A stretch of 64,000 bases of DNA from Flavobacteriales bacterium (GCA_947447525.1 CANFJL010000008.1:1-64000); one strand, 5' to 3'; counted from the first letter of the stretch, positions 54,586 to 63,670 are shown. Program-made: numbers and translations. The notes: generated by a model not told the origin, from the letters alone.

Positions 54586-55577
54586 AATTAGGACTTATCT
54601 TATCCTTCAGTATTACCCTTTTGCTTTCGAGCAATAGTTGGACGCAACAAATGCCCCAGTACACTCAATTTACACAGAATAAATCATTATTCAATCCTGC
54701 AGCAATGGCCTTGAACCAACATCAAGCGATTACCATGGCCAGTAGATGGCAGATGCTTGGATTTGGACTTGAGCCAAAGACTGTTAGTCTTTATGGACAA
54801 ATGAAATATCAAAAAAAGATAAAAGTCATTTTTAATCCAGCCAGTAGAATTGGTGAAGAGATCGTAGCGACAAGCAAAAAACAAAAAATAAAACTGAACC
54901 ATTATTTTGGAGGACAAATAGTATCAGATAATTATGGGGCATTTAAAAGCACCAACTTTGATGGAAATTATGCTCTATCCATACCGATCAATGCCAAATG
55001 GAAAGCAAGTGTTGGCTTGAAAATAGGCATCGCTAATAATTCGTTTAATGCCAATCAGGCATCTGTATTAAACAGTGCAAATCCTTTACTGCCCTATAAT
55101 GGAGGAGATATTACCTATGATGAATTTACCTCCGGAAAACTAAATAAATTAAATATTTCAAGCGGAGCAGGATTTACGATAAGCAACAAAGAATTCTATT
55201 TGTCAATTGCAGCATTGAATTTAAATAAAAACAAATTTAGTTTCGGAAATTCAAGTATTGATTTTGATCAACGCATTCATTTTAATTTAATGACCGGATA
55301 TAACTTCAAAATTGCAAATGGATTTGATCTTCAAACCGCCATTCTTCTTAAAAAAATGTATCCTACAAACCTTTCCATTGAGGGAAGTGCTATCGCTACA
55401 ATAAATTACATTTTTTGGGGAGGGATAAATTATAGACACGCTTCGTCTCTTGGATTTTGCGCAGGAATGGAAATAACAGATGCCTTAAAAATTGGATATT
55501 CACTAGATTTTCCAACCACACGTATTAATAAATTCAGTAATGGCGGGCACGAAATAATGATGAGTTATGCGTTCTAA
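54582..55577 (+). CDS. PorP/SprF family T9SS outer-membrane protein
   Basis: A 331-residue barrel protein. Signal peptide to about residue 21 (ending NSWTQQ), then the family opening MPQYTQFTQNKSLFNPAAMA. Alternating strands and a terminal aromatic residue (MMSYAF) fit an outer-membrane barrel. It overlaps the type B substrate gene by 4 bases and the OmpA-like gene by 11, so it is translated with both. By analogy with SprB/SprF it probably helps export or hold that substrate. Confidence 0.9.
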   Translation: MKLGLILSFSITLLLSSNSWTQQMPQYTQFTQNKSLFNPAAMALNQHQAITMASRWQMLGFGLEPKTVSLYGQMKYQKKIKVIFNPASRIGEEIVATSKKQKIKLNHYFGGQIVSDNYGAFKSTNFDGNYALSIPINAKWKASVGLKIGIANNSFNANQASVLNSANPLLPYNGGDITYDEFTSGKLNKLNISSGAGFTISNKEFYLSIAALNLNKNKFSFGNSSIDFDQRIHFNLMTGYNFKIANGFDLQTAILLKKMYPTNLSIEGSAIATINYIFWGGINYRHASSLGFCAGMEITDALKIGYSLDFPTTRINKFSNGGHEIMMSYAF

Positions 55578-57177
55578 AATAACACTCTTTTGTTTCATTT
55601 ATTTACTTGGCCAAACACTCCAAGCACAAATTTATGACTTTACGACACCTTTAAGAATAGTGGGAGGTGTAAATAGTTCGGCCGAAGAAACCAATGCAGT
55701 ATTGAGTAAAGATGGTCAAACTATTTATTTTGTAAGGACCTTGGAATCAAAAAATATCGGTGGAATTTACGATCAAGATATCTGGAGCAGTGAATGGATC
55801 AAAGAAGAATGGTCCACTCCTAAAAACCTAATTGCTTTAAATAATAAATTGAATAATGCAGTTGTTGCCGCGCACGAAGATAGCAGTGGTGAAAATTTAT
55901 TCCTGCTCAGTAGTTATGAAACAGAGAGAGATAATACTAAGGGAATAGCACAAAGTAAAATCAATAAAGAAGGCATTAGCGCACCCATTAAAATTTCAAT
56001 GCCGGATTTAGATATTGATGGAAAATATGTTTCCTACTTTTTATCTGATGATGAAAAAATTCTAATCATTTCCTACGAAGGTTCTGATTCAGAGGGAGAG
56101 GAAGATTTATATGTAAGTATTCTCAATGGGACAGAATGGTCAAGTCCTGAACATATGGGAAGTGCAATCAATTCTGATGGCTTTGAAATATCACCTTTTC
56201 TTTGTCCAAGCAACGACACTTTATTCTTTTCAAGTAATGGATTTAAAGGAGAAGGAGATGCCGATATATTTTATAGCATTAGAAAAAACCGATGGAATAA
56301 TTGGAGTAAACCCATCAATTTAGGCAAGACAATAAACTCTCCAAAATTTGATGCTTACTTCAGTAAACAAGGCAGCAAGGTTTTATGGGCAAGCAACAGA
56401 GATGGTAAAGATTGTGATATCTACACTTCCTGGACTATTGCACCTCCAAAACTAGAAATAGAAACACAAGTAGTTCATGTTAGTACATTTCAAGGCTATG
56501 ATGGCAGCGCTGAAATAATAATTAAGAATGGCGTTGCACCCTTCAAATACAATTGGTCCAATGGAGCAACAGTTCAATATTTGACAAATTTGAGAAAGGG
56601 AAGTTATACGTTTACTGTTTTGGATGCTGTTGGACAGAAAACAACTGCTCAAATTGATATTAAAGAGCCTGAATTGACCGAAACAAAAACCATACATTTT
56701 CCAGCTGTTCAATTTGAATTTAACAGATGGTCATTTATCAATGATTCCAATGTAAATTCATTTGATTCATTGAAATTTGTCGCTAAGTTATTGCAAGATT
56801 ATCCCAATATCCAAATTGAATTAATTTCTCATACTGACTCCCGAGGGGACGCAGAAATGAATCAAGCATTATCAGAAAATAGGGCTCGAGCGTGTTATCG
56901 CTATTTGATAGAAGAACTAGGAATTGACCCTCGAAGGATAATTCCAGTTGGGAAAGGAGAAACCGAACCTGCTGTTTGGTGGGACAAAGCTAAGCAAGCA
57001 AGGTTTACACTGAATGAAGACTTTATCAATCAGTATAAATCTGAAGAATTGATCTATGAACAATTACATCAAATAAACAGAAGAACTGAAGGTAGAATAT
57101 TACGACTGGACTTTGATGCGAATACCTTTCCCGAAGCTCCGAAAGAATATTTGCAATATGTAACAATCCCAAAATAA
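55567..57177 (+). CDS. PD40 propeller plus SprB-repeat plus OmpA-domain envelope protein
   Basis: A 536-residue secreted protein: signal peptide to about residue 19; PD40/TolB-like propeller repeats at about 30-290 (FEISPFLCPSNDTLFFSSNG and GDADIFYSIRKNRW are typical); one SprB-type repeat at about 310-375 (GYDGSAEIIIKNGVAPFKYN); and an OmpA-like peptidoglycan-binding domain at about 400-500 (IELISHTDSRGDAEMNQALS, then RARACYRYLIEELGIDPRRI). It resembles PorE of the T9SS but has no TPR front part. It should anchor the cassette's surface complex to peptidoglycan. Confidence 0.88.
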   Translation: MRSKITLFCFIYLLGQTLQAQIYDFTTPLRIVGGVNSSAEETNAVLSKDGQTIYFVRTLESKNIGGIYDQDIWSSEWIKEEWSTPKNLIALNNKLNNAVVAAHEDSSGENLFLLSSYETERDNTKGIAQSKINKEGISAPIKISMPDLDIDGKYVSYFLSDDEKILIISYEGSDSEGEEDLYVSILNGTEWSSPEHMGSAINSDGFEISPFLCPSNDTLFFSSNGFKGEGDADIFYSIRKNRWNNWSKPINLGKTINSPKFDAYFSKQGSKVLWASNRDGKDCDIYTSWTIAPPKLEIETQVVHVSTFQGYDGSAEIIIKNGVAPFKYNWSNGATVQYLTNLRKGSYTFTVLDAVGQKTTAQIDIKEPELTETKTIHFPAVQFEFNRWSFINDSNVNSFDSLKFVAKLLQDYPNIQIELISHTDSRGDAEMNQALSENRARACYRYLIEELGIDPRRIIPVGKGETEPAVWWDKAKQARFTLNEDFINQYKSEELIYEQLHQINRRTEGRILRLDFDANTFPEAPKEYLQYVTIPK

Positions 57178-57179
57178 GA

Positions 57180-57809
57180 ATGAGTTTAATTGGATTAATT
57201 TTTGAATTAGGAGTATTATTTGCCTGTTATGGATTTATTTGGTTTTTTATTAATCTAATCCTAAGATTGGCTTCCTTAGGAACCGATACGCCTACTTGGT
57301 TAAGTTATATTATTCAAACGCTGCGCTATTTATTCTTAGTGAATTTAGTGCTCTTATTCATTGTAGATCAGAAAGAAATAAATTTTTCGAAATTGATTCC
57401 TGCGTTGCTCATTCTGGTATTTTATTTCATTGGTAAGTTTCAGCAGAAATCGGAAAAATCAATGCGTATTAAAATATTTGGTCGGACGGATAATTTTCAT
57501 CCAAAAACTGAAATTATAAGCATTTCAATAGCGCTTCTTGTTTTCGTTGGATTAATTTTCTATCCAGATTTTGCAAGAAATAACATTGCCATGTGGTTTC
57601 ATGACACCATCGTCAATCTTAGAAAAATGACTCTTTTAGGTTTCTTTTTTGATTTATTCGGATTCTTTTTCCTACTTCAAGTATTCTTTAAAATGATCAA
57701 CAGCTTGAATGCTATCATTATGGGAAAACCTTTGTTTAAAATTAAAAGTAAGGTCAAAGTAGAGAAAAATGACTTTGATGACTTTGATGATTTTGAAGAA
57801 ATTGAATAA
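57180..57809 (+). CDS. Integral membrane protein of unknown function with acidic tail
   Basis: A 209-residue protein with about five membrane segments (near 5-28, 45-65, 70-88, 113-130, 145-170) and a cytoplasmic-looking C-terminal tail ending in the acidic repeat DFDDFDDFEEIE. I do not recognise the family. It begins 2 bases after the OmpA-like gene, as the last gene of the T9SS cassette, so it may be an inner-membrane part of the same system. A shared terminator follows. Confidence 0.75.
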   Translation: MSLIGLIFELGVLFACYGFIWFFINLILRLASLGTDTPTWLSYIIQTLRYLFLVNLVLLFIVDQKEINFSKLIPALLILVFYFIGKFQQKSEKSMRIKIFGRTDNFHPKTEIISISIALLVFVGLIFYPDFARNNIAMWFHDTIVNLRKMTLLGFFFDLFGFFFLLQVFFKMINSLNAIIMGKPLFKIKSKVKVEKNDFDDFDDFEEIE

Positions 57810-57823
57810 AGTCTTAACCAAAA

Positions 57824-57843
57824 AAAAGGGCCGAAGCCCTTTT
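57824..57843 (-). terminator. Bidirectional intrinsic terminator with UUCG tetraloop on the minus strand
   Basis: An 8-base stem AAAAGGGC / GCCCTTTT around a CGAA loop. Read on the minus strand the loop is the extra-stable C(UUCG)G and is followed by eight T, ideal for the T9SS gene at 57856-58977. On the plus strand the stem is followed by only TTTT, so it also weakly ends the T9SS cassette. Confidence 0.75.
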
Positions 57844-57855
57844 AGGGTTGAAAAA

Positions 57856-58977
57856 TTATTTTATTAAATGTTTAGTTTGACCATTAACAGTCAACAAATA
57901 AGATCCAGATTTCAAGTCAGCGGTATTTAAACTAAATTGACTTACCTGATTCAGATGAGTATTAACGATTACTGCTCCACGCAAATCTGTCAATATAATA
58001 TTATAATCTCCTGTTTTATTAAAATTAATGTTAAGGAAATCATTGATAGGATTAACAACTGAATACGTTTCTTGCGCTGTCTCATCAATTCCTTCTATGT
58101 AATACAAAATTGCATCATTAATGTGTAGGGTATTGTGATTGGTTGATTTTGACCCACAATACACTATCAATGTTGCTGAAAAGACACCTTGAAAGGTACT
58201 CGTTATGGTATAGTTGATCGGATAAACCATCATAACAACACCATTTGTGTCAATTATCGTCCAATCTAAAGTAACCGTAAAAGCACTTGTACTAGTGTAA
58301 GAGGAAATGTATGCAGAATCAACAGCATCATAATCCAGAGTACAGTTCAAAAGATAGACAGTCTGTAATGAATCAATAACTACCATTCCTGGAAATGGAT
58401 TATTATTAAAGATTAAGACTGAATCCTGCGGAAGTGTAAAGGATACATTTGCAGTAGAAGTTCCTGTACATCCATTGGCATCTACCACGGTGCAAGAATA
58501 AGAACCTACACAAAGATTTCCAAGATTCCACATAATAGAACCATTGCTCCATTGATAAGAATAAGGGGCGCTTCCACCTGTTGCAGTAACAGTAGCTGAT
58601 CCGTCACAAGCTAAAGCAGCAGACACATTTGTACTTCCACACGAAACAACAAAACCACTACAAGGATTTGAAGCGCCGGCTTGAATTACAAAAGTTAATG
58701 TACTTGTAGCACCTGTGCTGTTTGTAAAAGAAACTGTATAAGTACCTGGACAAAGTCCACCTAAATAATAGGAACCTGACTGAACCATCCCGTTAACATA
58801 CCAATTAATATTGCTTAAAGCAACGGTAGAATCCAACAAAGCAGAACCATCACATGCCGCTGGACTTGAAGTATTTTGGACGGTAATCGCTTGCCCATAA
58901 AAATTAGAGCTAAGGGCTACGATGACAAAAAGTGCCAAGGCAGAAATAAAATTTTTCAATCGTAAAGATTTTTTCAT
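57856..58977 (-). CDS. Secreted protein with T9SS type A sorting domain and SprB-like repeat
   Basis: A 373-residue protein. Signal peptide to about residue 28 (ending NFYGQ), then a short Ig-like region (ALLDSTVALSNINWYVNG), an SprB-type repeat near 115-180 (ACDGSATVTATGGSAPYSYQW), a beta-rich middle without recognised family, and a type A sorting domain in the last 75 residues (NDFLNINFNKTGDYNIILTD, then LKSGSYLLTVNGQTKHLIK). The start at 58977 is chosen because it gives the signal peptide; an upstream start at 59022 would add 15 residues. Confidence 0.88.
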   Translation of the reverse strand: MKKSLRLKNFISALALFVIVALSSNFYGQAITVQNTSSPAACDGSALLDSTVALSNINWYVNGMVQSGSYYLGGLCPGTYTVSFTNSTGATSTLTFVIQAGASNPCSGFVVSCGSTNVSAALACDGSATVTATGGSAPYSYQWSNGSIMWNLGNLCVGSYSCTVVDANGCTGTSTANVSFTLPQDSVLIFNNNPFPGMVVIDSLQTVYLLNCTLDYDAVDSAYISSYTSTSAFTVTLDWTIIDTNGVVMMVYPINYTITSTFQGVFSATLIVYCGSKSTNHNTLHINDAILYYIEGIDETAQETYSVVNPINDFLNINFNKTGDYNIILTDLRGAVIVNTHLNQVSQFSLNTADLKSGSYLLTVNGQTKHLIK

Positions 58978-59099
58978 AATAAAGATTTTTAAATGAATTT
59001 TCAATAAATATACGACAATCAAAGCTTTATAGTTGCTTACGAAATATTTTTATTGAGGAATGGGTCTGGTCTAAATTATTAAGAACCAAATCCTTGTGT

Positions 59100-59684
59100 C
59101 TATTTACGAAAATATATTTGACAACCAATAGAAGTTGTTTGACTAATATTTACAGGATTTCCTTGCAACAAGGCATCAATTGCAAGTGCAACAAATTCCT
59201 TTTCGACTTGTTTTGGATGCATGCCATTATCATCTATCGCACCGCTATATTTAATTTCAAAATGATCATTATTTTTCCAAATCACGAAAGCATGAGGTGT
59301 TTTTTGTGCGTCAAATAATTTGGCAATAGATTGATCAGGATCATATAAGTAAGGAAATTCAAAATTTTCTCTTTTTGATTTCTGAATCATTTTTAGGTAA
59401 GAATCATCTTCATAACTAATAGTATCCATAGAACTTATAGCGATTAAAGGAACTCCTAATTTTTTATATTTATTATTCAAGTTATTCAAGCGATCTGGAT
59501 AAAGTTTTGCAAATGGACAATGATTACAGGTGAAAATTATCACAAATCCCTTTGCCTCTGGATAATCTGAAAGAGAAACCATTTTTCCATCTACATTTTT
59601 AAGAGAAAAGTTTGAAATTGACTCAGATTGACAAAAAGTACAAACAGAGATTATAAAAAATAATACTGAGATAAGGAATTTCAT
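59100..59684 (-). CDS. Secreted redoxin / AhpC-TSA-type thioredoxin-fold protein
   Basis: A 194-residue protein with a signal peptide (to about residue 18) and a thioredoxin fold: ISNFSLKNVDGKMVSLSDYP, then VIIFTCNHCPFAK with Cys-x-x-Cys near residues 53-56. CNHCP differs from CxxC of thioredoxin and is shared with a redoxin subfamily. It is periplasmic. The start overlaps the TlpA-like gene stop by 4 bases (ATGA), so the two are co-translated. Likely role: handling disulfides or peroxide; substrate unknown. Confidence 0.88.
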   Translation of the reverse strand: MKFLISVLFFIISVCTFCQSESISNFSLKNVDGKMVSLSDYPEAKGFVIIFTCNHCPFAKLYPDRLNNLNNKYKKLGVPLIAISSMDTISYEDDSYLKMIQKSKRENFEFPYLYDPDQSIAKLFDAQKTPHAFVIWKNNDHFEIKYSGAIDDNGMHPKQVEKEFVALAIDALLQGNPVNISQTTSIGCQIYFRK

Positions 59685-60160
59685 AGGTGTATGATTTGAC
59701 TGTAGAAATTGAAATTTTTTGAACCTTCAATCAACTTAGGGTTTTGAATTTTAGGTAAATAAATAATTGAAGCAGGTAAATTTCCTTTCCAATCAAGATG
59801 TATTAATGATAAATTTTGCTGTTTTGGTTCTAAATAATATGTTTTTCCGGGAAGATTTAACTTTGAAATTTTCTTTCCCAGCATGTTTGAATTTTTTAAA
59901 TCCAAACAAATAAAAGTTAATTCTAATTTATTATTCGGAAATCTAATACTCAACGAATCAAATACTGGTAGCTCAACCATACATGGGGCGCACCATGTAG
60001 CAAAAAAATGTATTATTTGTACTTTCTCCTGATGATCACGTGTTTTGATTGCATGGAGTCCCTCCTCCCATAAAGGTAGTTTTTGAGCTAAATAAATATT
60101 AGGATAAACTAAAAGAAAGTATCCAATAAATAAAGACTTTAGACTAAAAAAGAATTTCAA
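59681..60160 (-). CDS. TlpA-like periplasmic thiol:disulfide oxidoreductase
   Basis: A 159-residue protein with a signal peptide/anchor (to about residue 25) and the active site FFATWCAPCMVELPVFDSL with Cys-Ala-Pro-Cys. It fits the TlpA/ResA family, which keeps periplasmic cysteines reduced, for example for cytochrome or copper centre assembly. It lies 18 bases downstream of the multicopper oxidase and overlaps the next redoxin gene by 4 bases, so a three-gene operon is likely. A copper-centre role is inference from the neighbours. Confidence 0.9.
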   Translation of the reverse strand: MKFFFSLKSLFIGYFLLVYPNIYLAQKLPLWEEGLHAIKTRDHQEKVQIIHFFATWCAPCMVELPVFDSLSIRFPNNKLELTFICLDLKNSNMLGKKISKLNLPGKTYYLEPKQQNLSLIHLDWKGNLPASIIYLPKIQNPKLIEGSKNFNFYSQIIHL

Positions 60161-60178
60161 TATACTTGATTTTAAGTA

Positions 60179-61894
60179 TTAATCAATAATAATTTTCTTT
60201 CGGCTAATTGTTTTAGTTTCTTGATCCATTAGTTCTACAAAATAAACGCCCTTAGTAAAGTGAGAAACATCTATACCGTTTTTTAAATCAGGTTTGGGCA
60301 TCATTAAAATAGTTTTTCCATTTAAATTTTTCAATGACAAATAATAGATCTCAGTATTTTTATCCGCAAAAGAAAAGAAAATTCTATCATTTGAGGGATT
60401 GGGGAAAACAGTGAAGTCTATCTCCTTTTTTGCGATTTCAGTCACCCCTGCTTGATCCTCAACAATAAATTGCCCCATCATTCCTTCGTCTTCATGTAAA
60501 GCAATATGGCAATGATACATGAAAGGATGCGTGATATCTGCGTAATCACTGAATTGTGCAATAAATCTTACTGTCTTGCCTCCTTCCACAAGAACAACAT
60601 CTTTCCAACCTTGTTGATAGGTAGGAGGTGTTGCGCCATTTATAGTTAATATTTTAAACTCAACATCGTGAATATGGAATGGGTGGGCGAAAACTGAGGT
60701 GCTTTTTAATTCCCATACTTCTGTTTGATTTAAAGGAATTGTATGATTAATCGTATTAAAATTAAAAAGTTGATGACCTAAAATAAATGCATTTGGACCA
60801 AGAATTGGAACACTTGTCACACCAGTACTATCACTAATTGTAATAGTTCTTGTCAATGCTGAATTTTGCTCCAATGGGTAACTATTGTTTGCAAGAGTCG
60901 CTGGAACAGATGAAATAGGATTAGCAGTGGCGCTTGAAACATTTAATTTTACAATGTTATAATTGGTATGACCAAGAAAACTAGCAAAAGGACCATTAGG
61001 AAAACTTTCTCCACCTGGAATAAAATTTCCTAAACTTTGGTTGTAGGCTTTTAAGAATACTGAGCTTCCTGCTTGACCTGAAAAATCGACCATAATTTCA
61101 ACACGTTCACCTGCAGATAATAGATAACGAGGAGTTGTACCATTAATAAGTACTGGAGCATTTAACAATCCACCATCGGTACCGATTACATAGAATGATC
61201 TGTTATCACTAAATCCGAGATTATAAGATGTTTCAATGGCTCCATTGAGCAATCTTAGGCGAACAAATTGCGCAGGAACTGGATATTGAGCACGCAAAGT
61301 CATGTTAGCTAAGATACTATCACCATAAGGCACAATTGCAAATTGATGCTGCGTATTGATGTCCCTATCTGTAATTACAATTGGAATATCATCGACTCCA
61401 TATTTTCTTGGTAAAGCAAGTGCAGATTCTTCCGCATCACGAACAATAATAAAACCACCAATACCTTTTGTGATTTGTTCTTGTGACATTTCATGCATGT
61501 GGGGGTGATACCAAAGAGTTGCAGCTTGATTTTTTACTTCCCAATAGGGTTGCCAATTCGTTCCGGGAGGAATAATCTGATGAGGGCCACCATCCATTAC
61601 TGCTGGCAAATGCATCCCATGCCAATGAATAGTAGTGGAATCATTTAAATTATTGGTGACATTCATATGAACGATATCCCCTTTATTAATAAAAAGAGTT
61701 GGTCCCCAAAATTTTCCGTTTATACCTCCAGTTATTGTTTGATTTCCTGAATTGGTAATTTGAGCAAAGGTGTCTCTAATACTCAACGAGAAATTTGTGC
61801 CTGATAGCGTGTCAGGAATCCACATGTTATTATAACTTTGAGAGAATCCAATGGTAAGGATACTAGAGAATAAAATAGAATAAAACAGTTTCAT
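60179..61894 (-). CDS. Multicopper oxidase with T9SS type A sorting domain
   Basis: A 571-residue secreted three-cupredoxin oxidase. Signal peptide to about residue 19. Copper ligands are HWHGMH near 93, WYHPHMHE near 132, HPFHIHDVEF near 415 and HCHIALHEDEGMMGQF near 465, which together supply the T1, T2 and T3 sites. After the oxidase comes a type A sorting domain (FTVFPNPSNDRIFFSF, then GVYFVELMDQETKTI). I choose the ATG at 61894, which sits at the signal peptide; a start at 62050 would add 52 residues from the GC-rich spacer. Possible roles: copper tolerance or oxidation of external phenolics/metals. Confidence 0.92.
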   Translation of the reverse strand: MKLFYSILFSSILTIGFSQSYNNMWIPDTLSGTNFSLSIRDTFAQITNSGNQTITGGINGKFWGPTLFINKGDIVHMNVTNNLNDSTTIHWHGMHLPAVMDGGPHQIIPPGTNWQPYWEVKNQAATLWYHPHMHEMSQEQITKGIGGFIIVRDAEESALALPRKYGVDDIPIVITDRDINTQHQFAIVPYGDSILANMTLRAQYPVPAQFVRLRLLNGAIETSYNLGFSDNRSFYVIGTDGGLLNAPVLINGTTPRYLLSAGERVEIMVDFSGQAGSSVFLKAYNQSLGNFIPGGESFPNGPFASFLGHTNYNIVKLNVSSATANPISSVPATLANNSYPLEQNSALTRTITISDSTGVTSVPILGPNAFILGHQLFNFNTINHTIPLNQTEVWELKSTSVFAHPFHIHDVEFKILTINGATPPTYQQGWKDVVLVEGGKTVRFIAQFSDYADITHPFMYHCHIALHEDEGMMGQFIVEDQAGVTEIAKKEIDFTVFPNPSNDRIFFSFADKNTEIYYLSLKNLNGKTILMMPKPDLKNGIDVSHFTKGVYFVELMDQETKTISRKKIIID

Positions 61895-61942
61895 AAAAAG
61901 TAATTTTAACCTTTGTTGACGAAAATAGACTTTGCTTGTGCT

Positions 61943-61968
61943 AAAGTATAAATTTTGATTTATACTTT
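61943..61968. promoter_or_regulatory. 26-base perfect palindrome upstream of the multicopper oxidase
   Basis: AAAGTATAAAT and ATTTATACTTT form two exact 11-base arms around TTTG, 49 bases before the oxidase ATG. The position and symmetry fit the operator of a dimeric regulator, or a hairpin in the leader. I do not recognise a specific regulator. Confidence 0.5.
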
Positions 61969-62009
61969 GAATAGAAGAAAGAAAGAAGGTAGTCACTAAT
62001 TTTAATGCT

Positions 62010-62062
62010 CCACAAAGGGGGCCACTGACGCTCCCTGACCCGCAATTCACTCAGTCAGGAAA
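62010..62062. other. GC-rich island with imperfect inverted repeat
   Basis: About 50 bases of clearly higher GC within AT-rich spacer, containing CCTGAC (62034-62039) and GTCAGG (62054-62059) and a repeated CTGAC. It lies between the multicopper oxidase and the small membrane protein. It could be a terminator, part of a REP element or a remnant; nothing decides between them. Confidence 0.35.
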
Positions 62063-62090
62063 GACTTTATTATGAAAACCTAATGAGAAA

Positions 62091-62486
62091 TTATTTTCTA
62101 ATAAATATCGGTTTAATAGTATTCCAAACCACGATGGGGAAGAGATGCATTGGTATGGCGAAACCATAAATCAAATAGTAAAAACTTTCATCATCACTGT
62201 CTGGCAAGGTTGCTTTAAAAACCCCCATGATACTTATAAAACTGATAATTGCAAATAAGAAACCAAAGGTAATATCACCGATTTTTGGTAATAATTTTAC
62301 AAAAAGAGCATGACCAGCAGATGCTAAAATGCATCCTACGAAGCACGAAATAAAAATGGCGCTTGGTGGAATAACTGCGCTATAATCTATTACCGTCAAT
62401 TCTTGATAAAGAGAACCATATAAATAGGAACCAAATCCAGATAAGGCTCCGGAAATAAGTGCAAGTAAGGTGTATTTTTTTATCAT
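62091..62486 (-). CDS. Small integral membrane protein (DUF6069-like)
   Basis: A 131-residue protein with four membrane segments (near 8-26, 42-62, 72-92, 105-125). The layout and the small size resemble DUF6069-type proteins, but no firm motif is visible. It starts 4 bases after the end of the first YceI gene, so it is the last gene of a DoxX/YceI run. Confidence 0.6.
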   Translation of the reverse strand: MIKKYTLLALISGALSGFGSYLYGSLYQELTVIDYSAVIPPSAIFISCFVGCILASAGHALFVKLLPKIGDITFGFLFAIISFISIMGVFKATLPDSDDESFYYLIYGFAIPMHLFPIVVWNTIKPIFIRK

Positions 62487-62490
62487 TGTT

Positions 62491-63021
62491 TTATTTATTT
62501 AATGTTACAGGAATTGTTGCAACTATTTTTAACATTTCGGATACATCATCTCCTTTTTTACCAACTCCAAAATCCGTTCTATCCACACTGAATTTACCAA
62601 CAAATGTAGCTTTATTTCCTTTTTTAACAAATGTAAAAAGAATTGAGCAATCTTTTTTAACCCCGTGAATTTCAAGTTTTCCAATGGCTTTATATCCAGC
62701 ATCTGTTTTTTCAATTTTTGAAGAAACAAATTCAATATTCGGATATTTATCAGCGTCAAACCATTCTTCACCTTTGGCGTGTTTGTTTTGAACACCATTT
62801 CCTGTGCTGATGGATTCAACCTTGATTTTTAAGTCGAATTTTGAACTTGAAAGTTTAGTCGCATCGAAAATAATACTCCCTGACATTTCTTTAAAAACAC
62901 CACTTACATCTTTGTTTGAAAAGGCAATATTGTGCTGCTCAGAAATCTTCCAGTTTTGCGCTTGTAAGGTTCCAATTGTTAAAATAAGAACCAACAAAGC
63001 AACTATTTTCGATGCTTTCAT
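62491..63021 (-). CDS. YceI family protein
   Basis: A 176-residue lipocalin-like periplasmic protein with a signal peptide (ending TLQAQ near residue 22). The YceI pattern is visible: WKISEQHNIAFSNKDVSG, then AKGEEWFDADKYPNIEFVS, IGKLEIHGVKKDC and VDRTDFGVGKKGDDV. YceI proteins bind long isoprenoid or lipid chains; stress induction has been described in several bacteria. It is paralogous to the next YceI upstream. Confidence 0.9.
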   Translation of the reverse strand: MKASKIVALLVLILTIGTLQAQNWKISEQHNIAFSNKDVSGVFKEMSGSIIFDATKLSSSKFDLKIKVESISTGNGVQNKHAKGEEWFDADKYPNIEFVSSKIEKTDAGYKAIGKLEIHGVKKDCSILFTFVKKGNKATFVGKFSVDRTDFGVGKKGDDVSEMLKIVATIPVTLNK

Positions 63022-63040
63022 CTTTCGCGATTTCTTACTA

Positions 63041-63616
63041 TTAGTTTTTAGATACCTCTAAATCAGCATTTAAGTAAATTTCGTCAGCAACCACAGAGTT
63101 TGGCATCGTTGCACCCACTCCGTAGTCTGATCGTTTAACCATTCCTGAAATTTTCAATCCAGCTAAATCTGCACCAGCTCTGTTTTTAGTTGTCCCATTA
63201 TGAACACCAGCTAAAACAACTGTTTTTGTAACACCGTGCATGGTGAAATTTCCTGTGATGACATAGTTGTTTCCTTTTGCTTTCTTCACAGATGTACTTT
63301 TAAAAGTGATTGTTGGATGTTTTTCAACATCGAAAAAATCAGCAGAACGCAAATGATCATCTCGCATAGAAAGATAAGTGTTGACTGTTTTAGCCTCAGC
63401 CGTTAATTCGATTGTTGCATCCGAAAAATCTGCATTTGGAGTCGTGATGTTCACATCGAATTTATCGAATTGACCAACAGTTTCAGAAATCTCCATGTGT
63501 TTTACAGTAAAACCCAATCGTGAGTGACCTGCGTCCAAAGACCAACTTCCTGCTTCTAAAACTACGAATGAAACCAATGCAAGTGCTGCGGATAATGTGA
63601 TAAGTATTTTTTTCAT
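63041..63616 (-). CDS. YceI family protein
   Basis: A 191-residue periplasmic YceI protein with a signal peptide (to about residue 22). Typical segments are SWSLDAGHSRLGFTVKHMEI, SADFFDVEKHPTITFKST, TGNFTMHGVTKTVVL and KRSDYGVGATMPN. I choose the ATG at 63616 because it begins the signal peptide; an upstream start at 63655 would lie at the -7 box. Lipid or quinone-precursor binding is expected from the family. It is 19 bases upstream of the second YceI gene. Confidence 0.92.
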   Translation of the reverse strand: MKKILITLSAALALVSFVVLEAGSWSLDAGHSRLGFTVKHMEISETVGQFDKFDVNITTPNADFSDATIELTAEAKTVNTYLSMRDDHLRSADFFDVEKHPTITFKSTSVKKAKGNNYVITGNFTMHGVTKTVVLAGVHNGTTKNRAGADLAGLKISGMVKRSDYGVGATMPNSVVADEIYLNADLEVSKN

Positions 63617-63652
63617 GTTTTTAAATTTTTTAATTAAAAGTTTATTTGTCTG

Positions 63653-63660
63653 CAAAGTTA
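63653..63660 (-). promoter_or_regulatory. Predicted -7 element (TAACTTTG) of the YceI operon
   Basis: An exact TAnnTTTG match on the minus strand, 36 bases before the ATG at 63616. Its -33 region is covered by the inverted repeat at 63671-63684. Confidence 0.55.
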
Positions 63661-63670
63661 AATATTCTTT

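Noticed and set aside
62529-62819. 96-codon minus-strand frame inside the YceI gene
   Set aside because: An out-of-frame shadow; the overlapping YceI frame has a signal peptide and complete family pattern.
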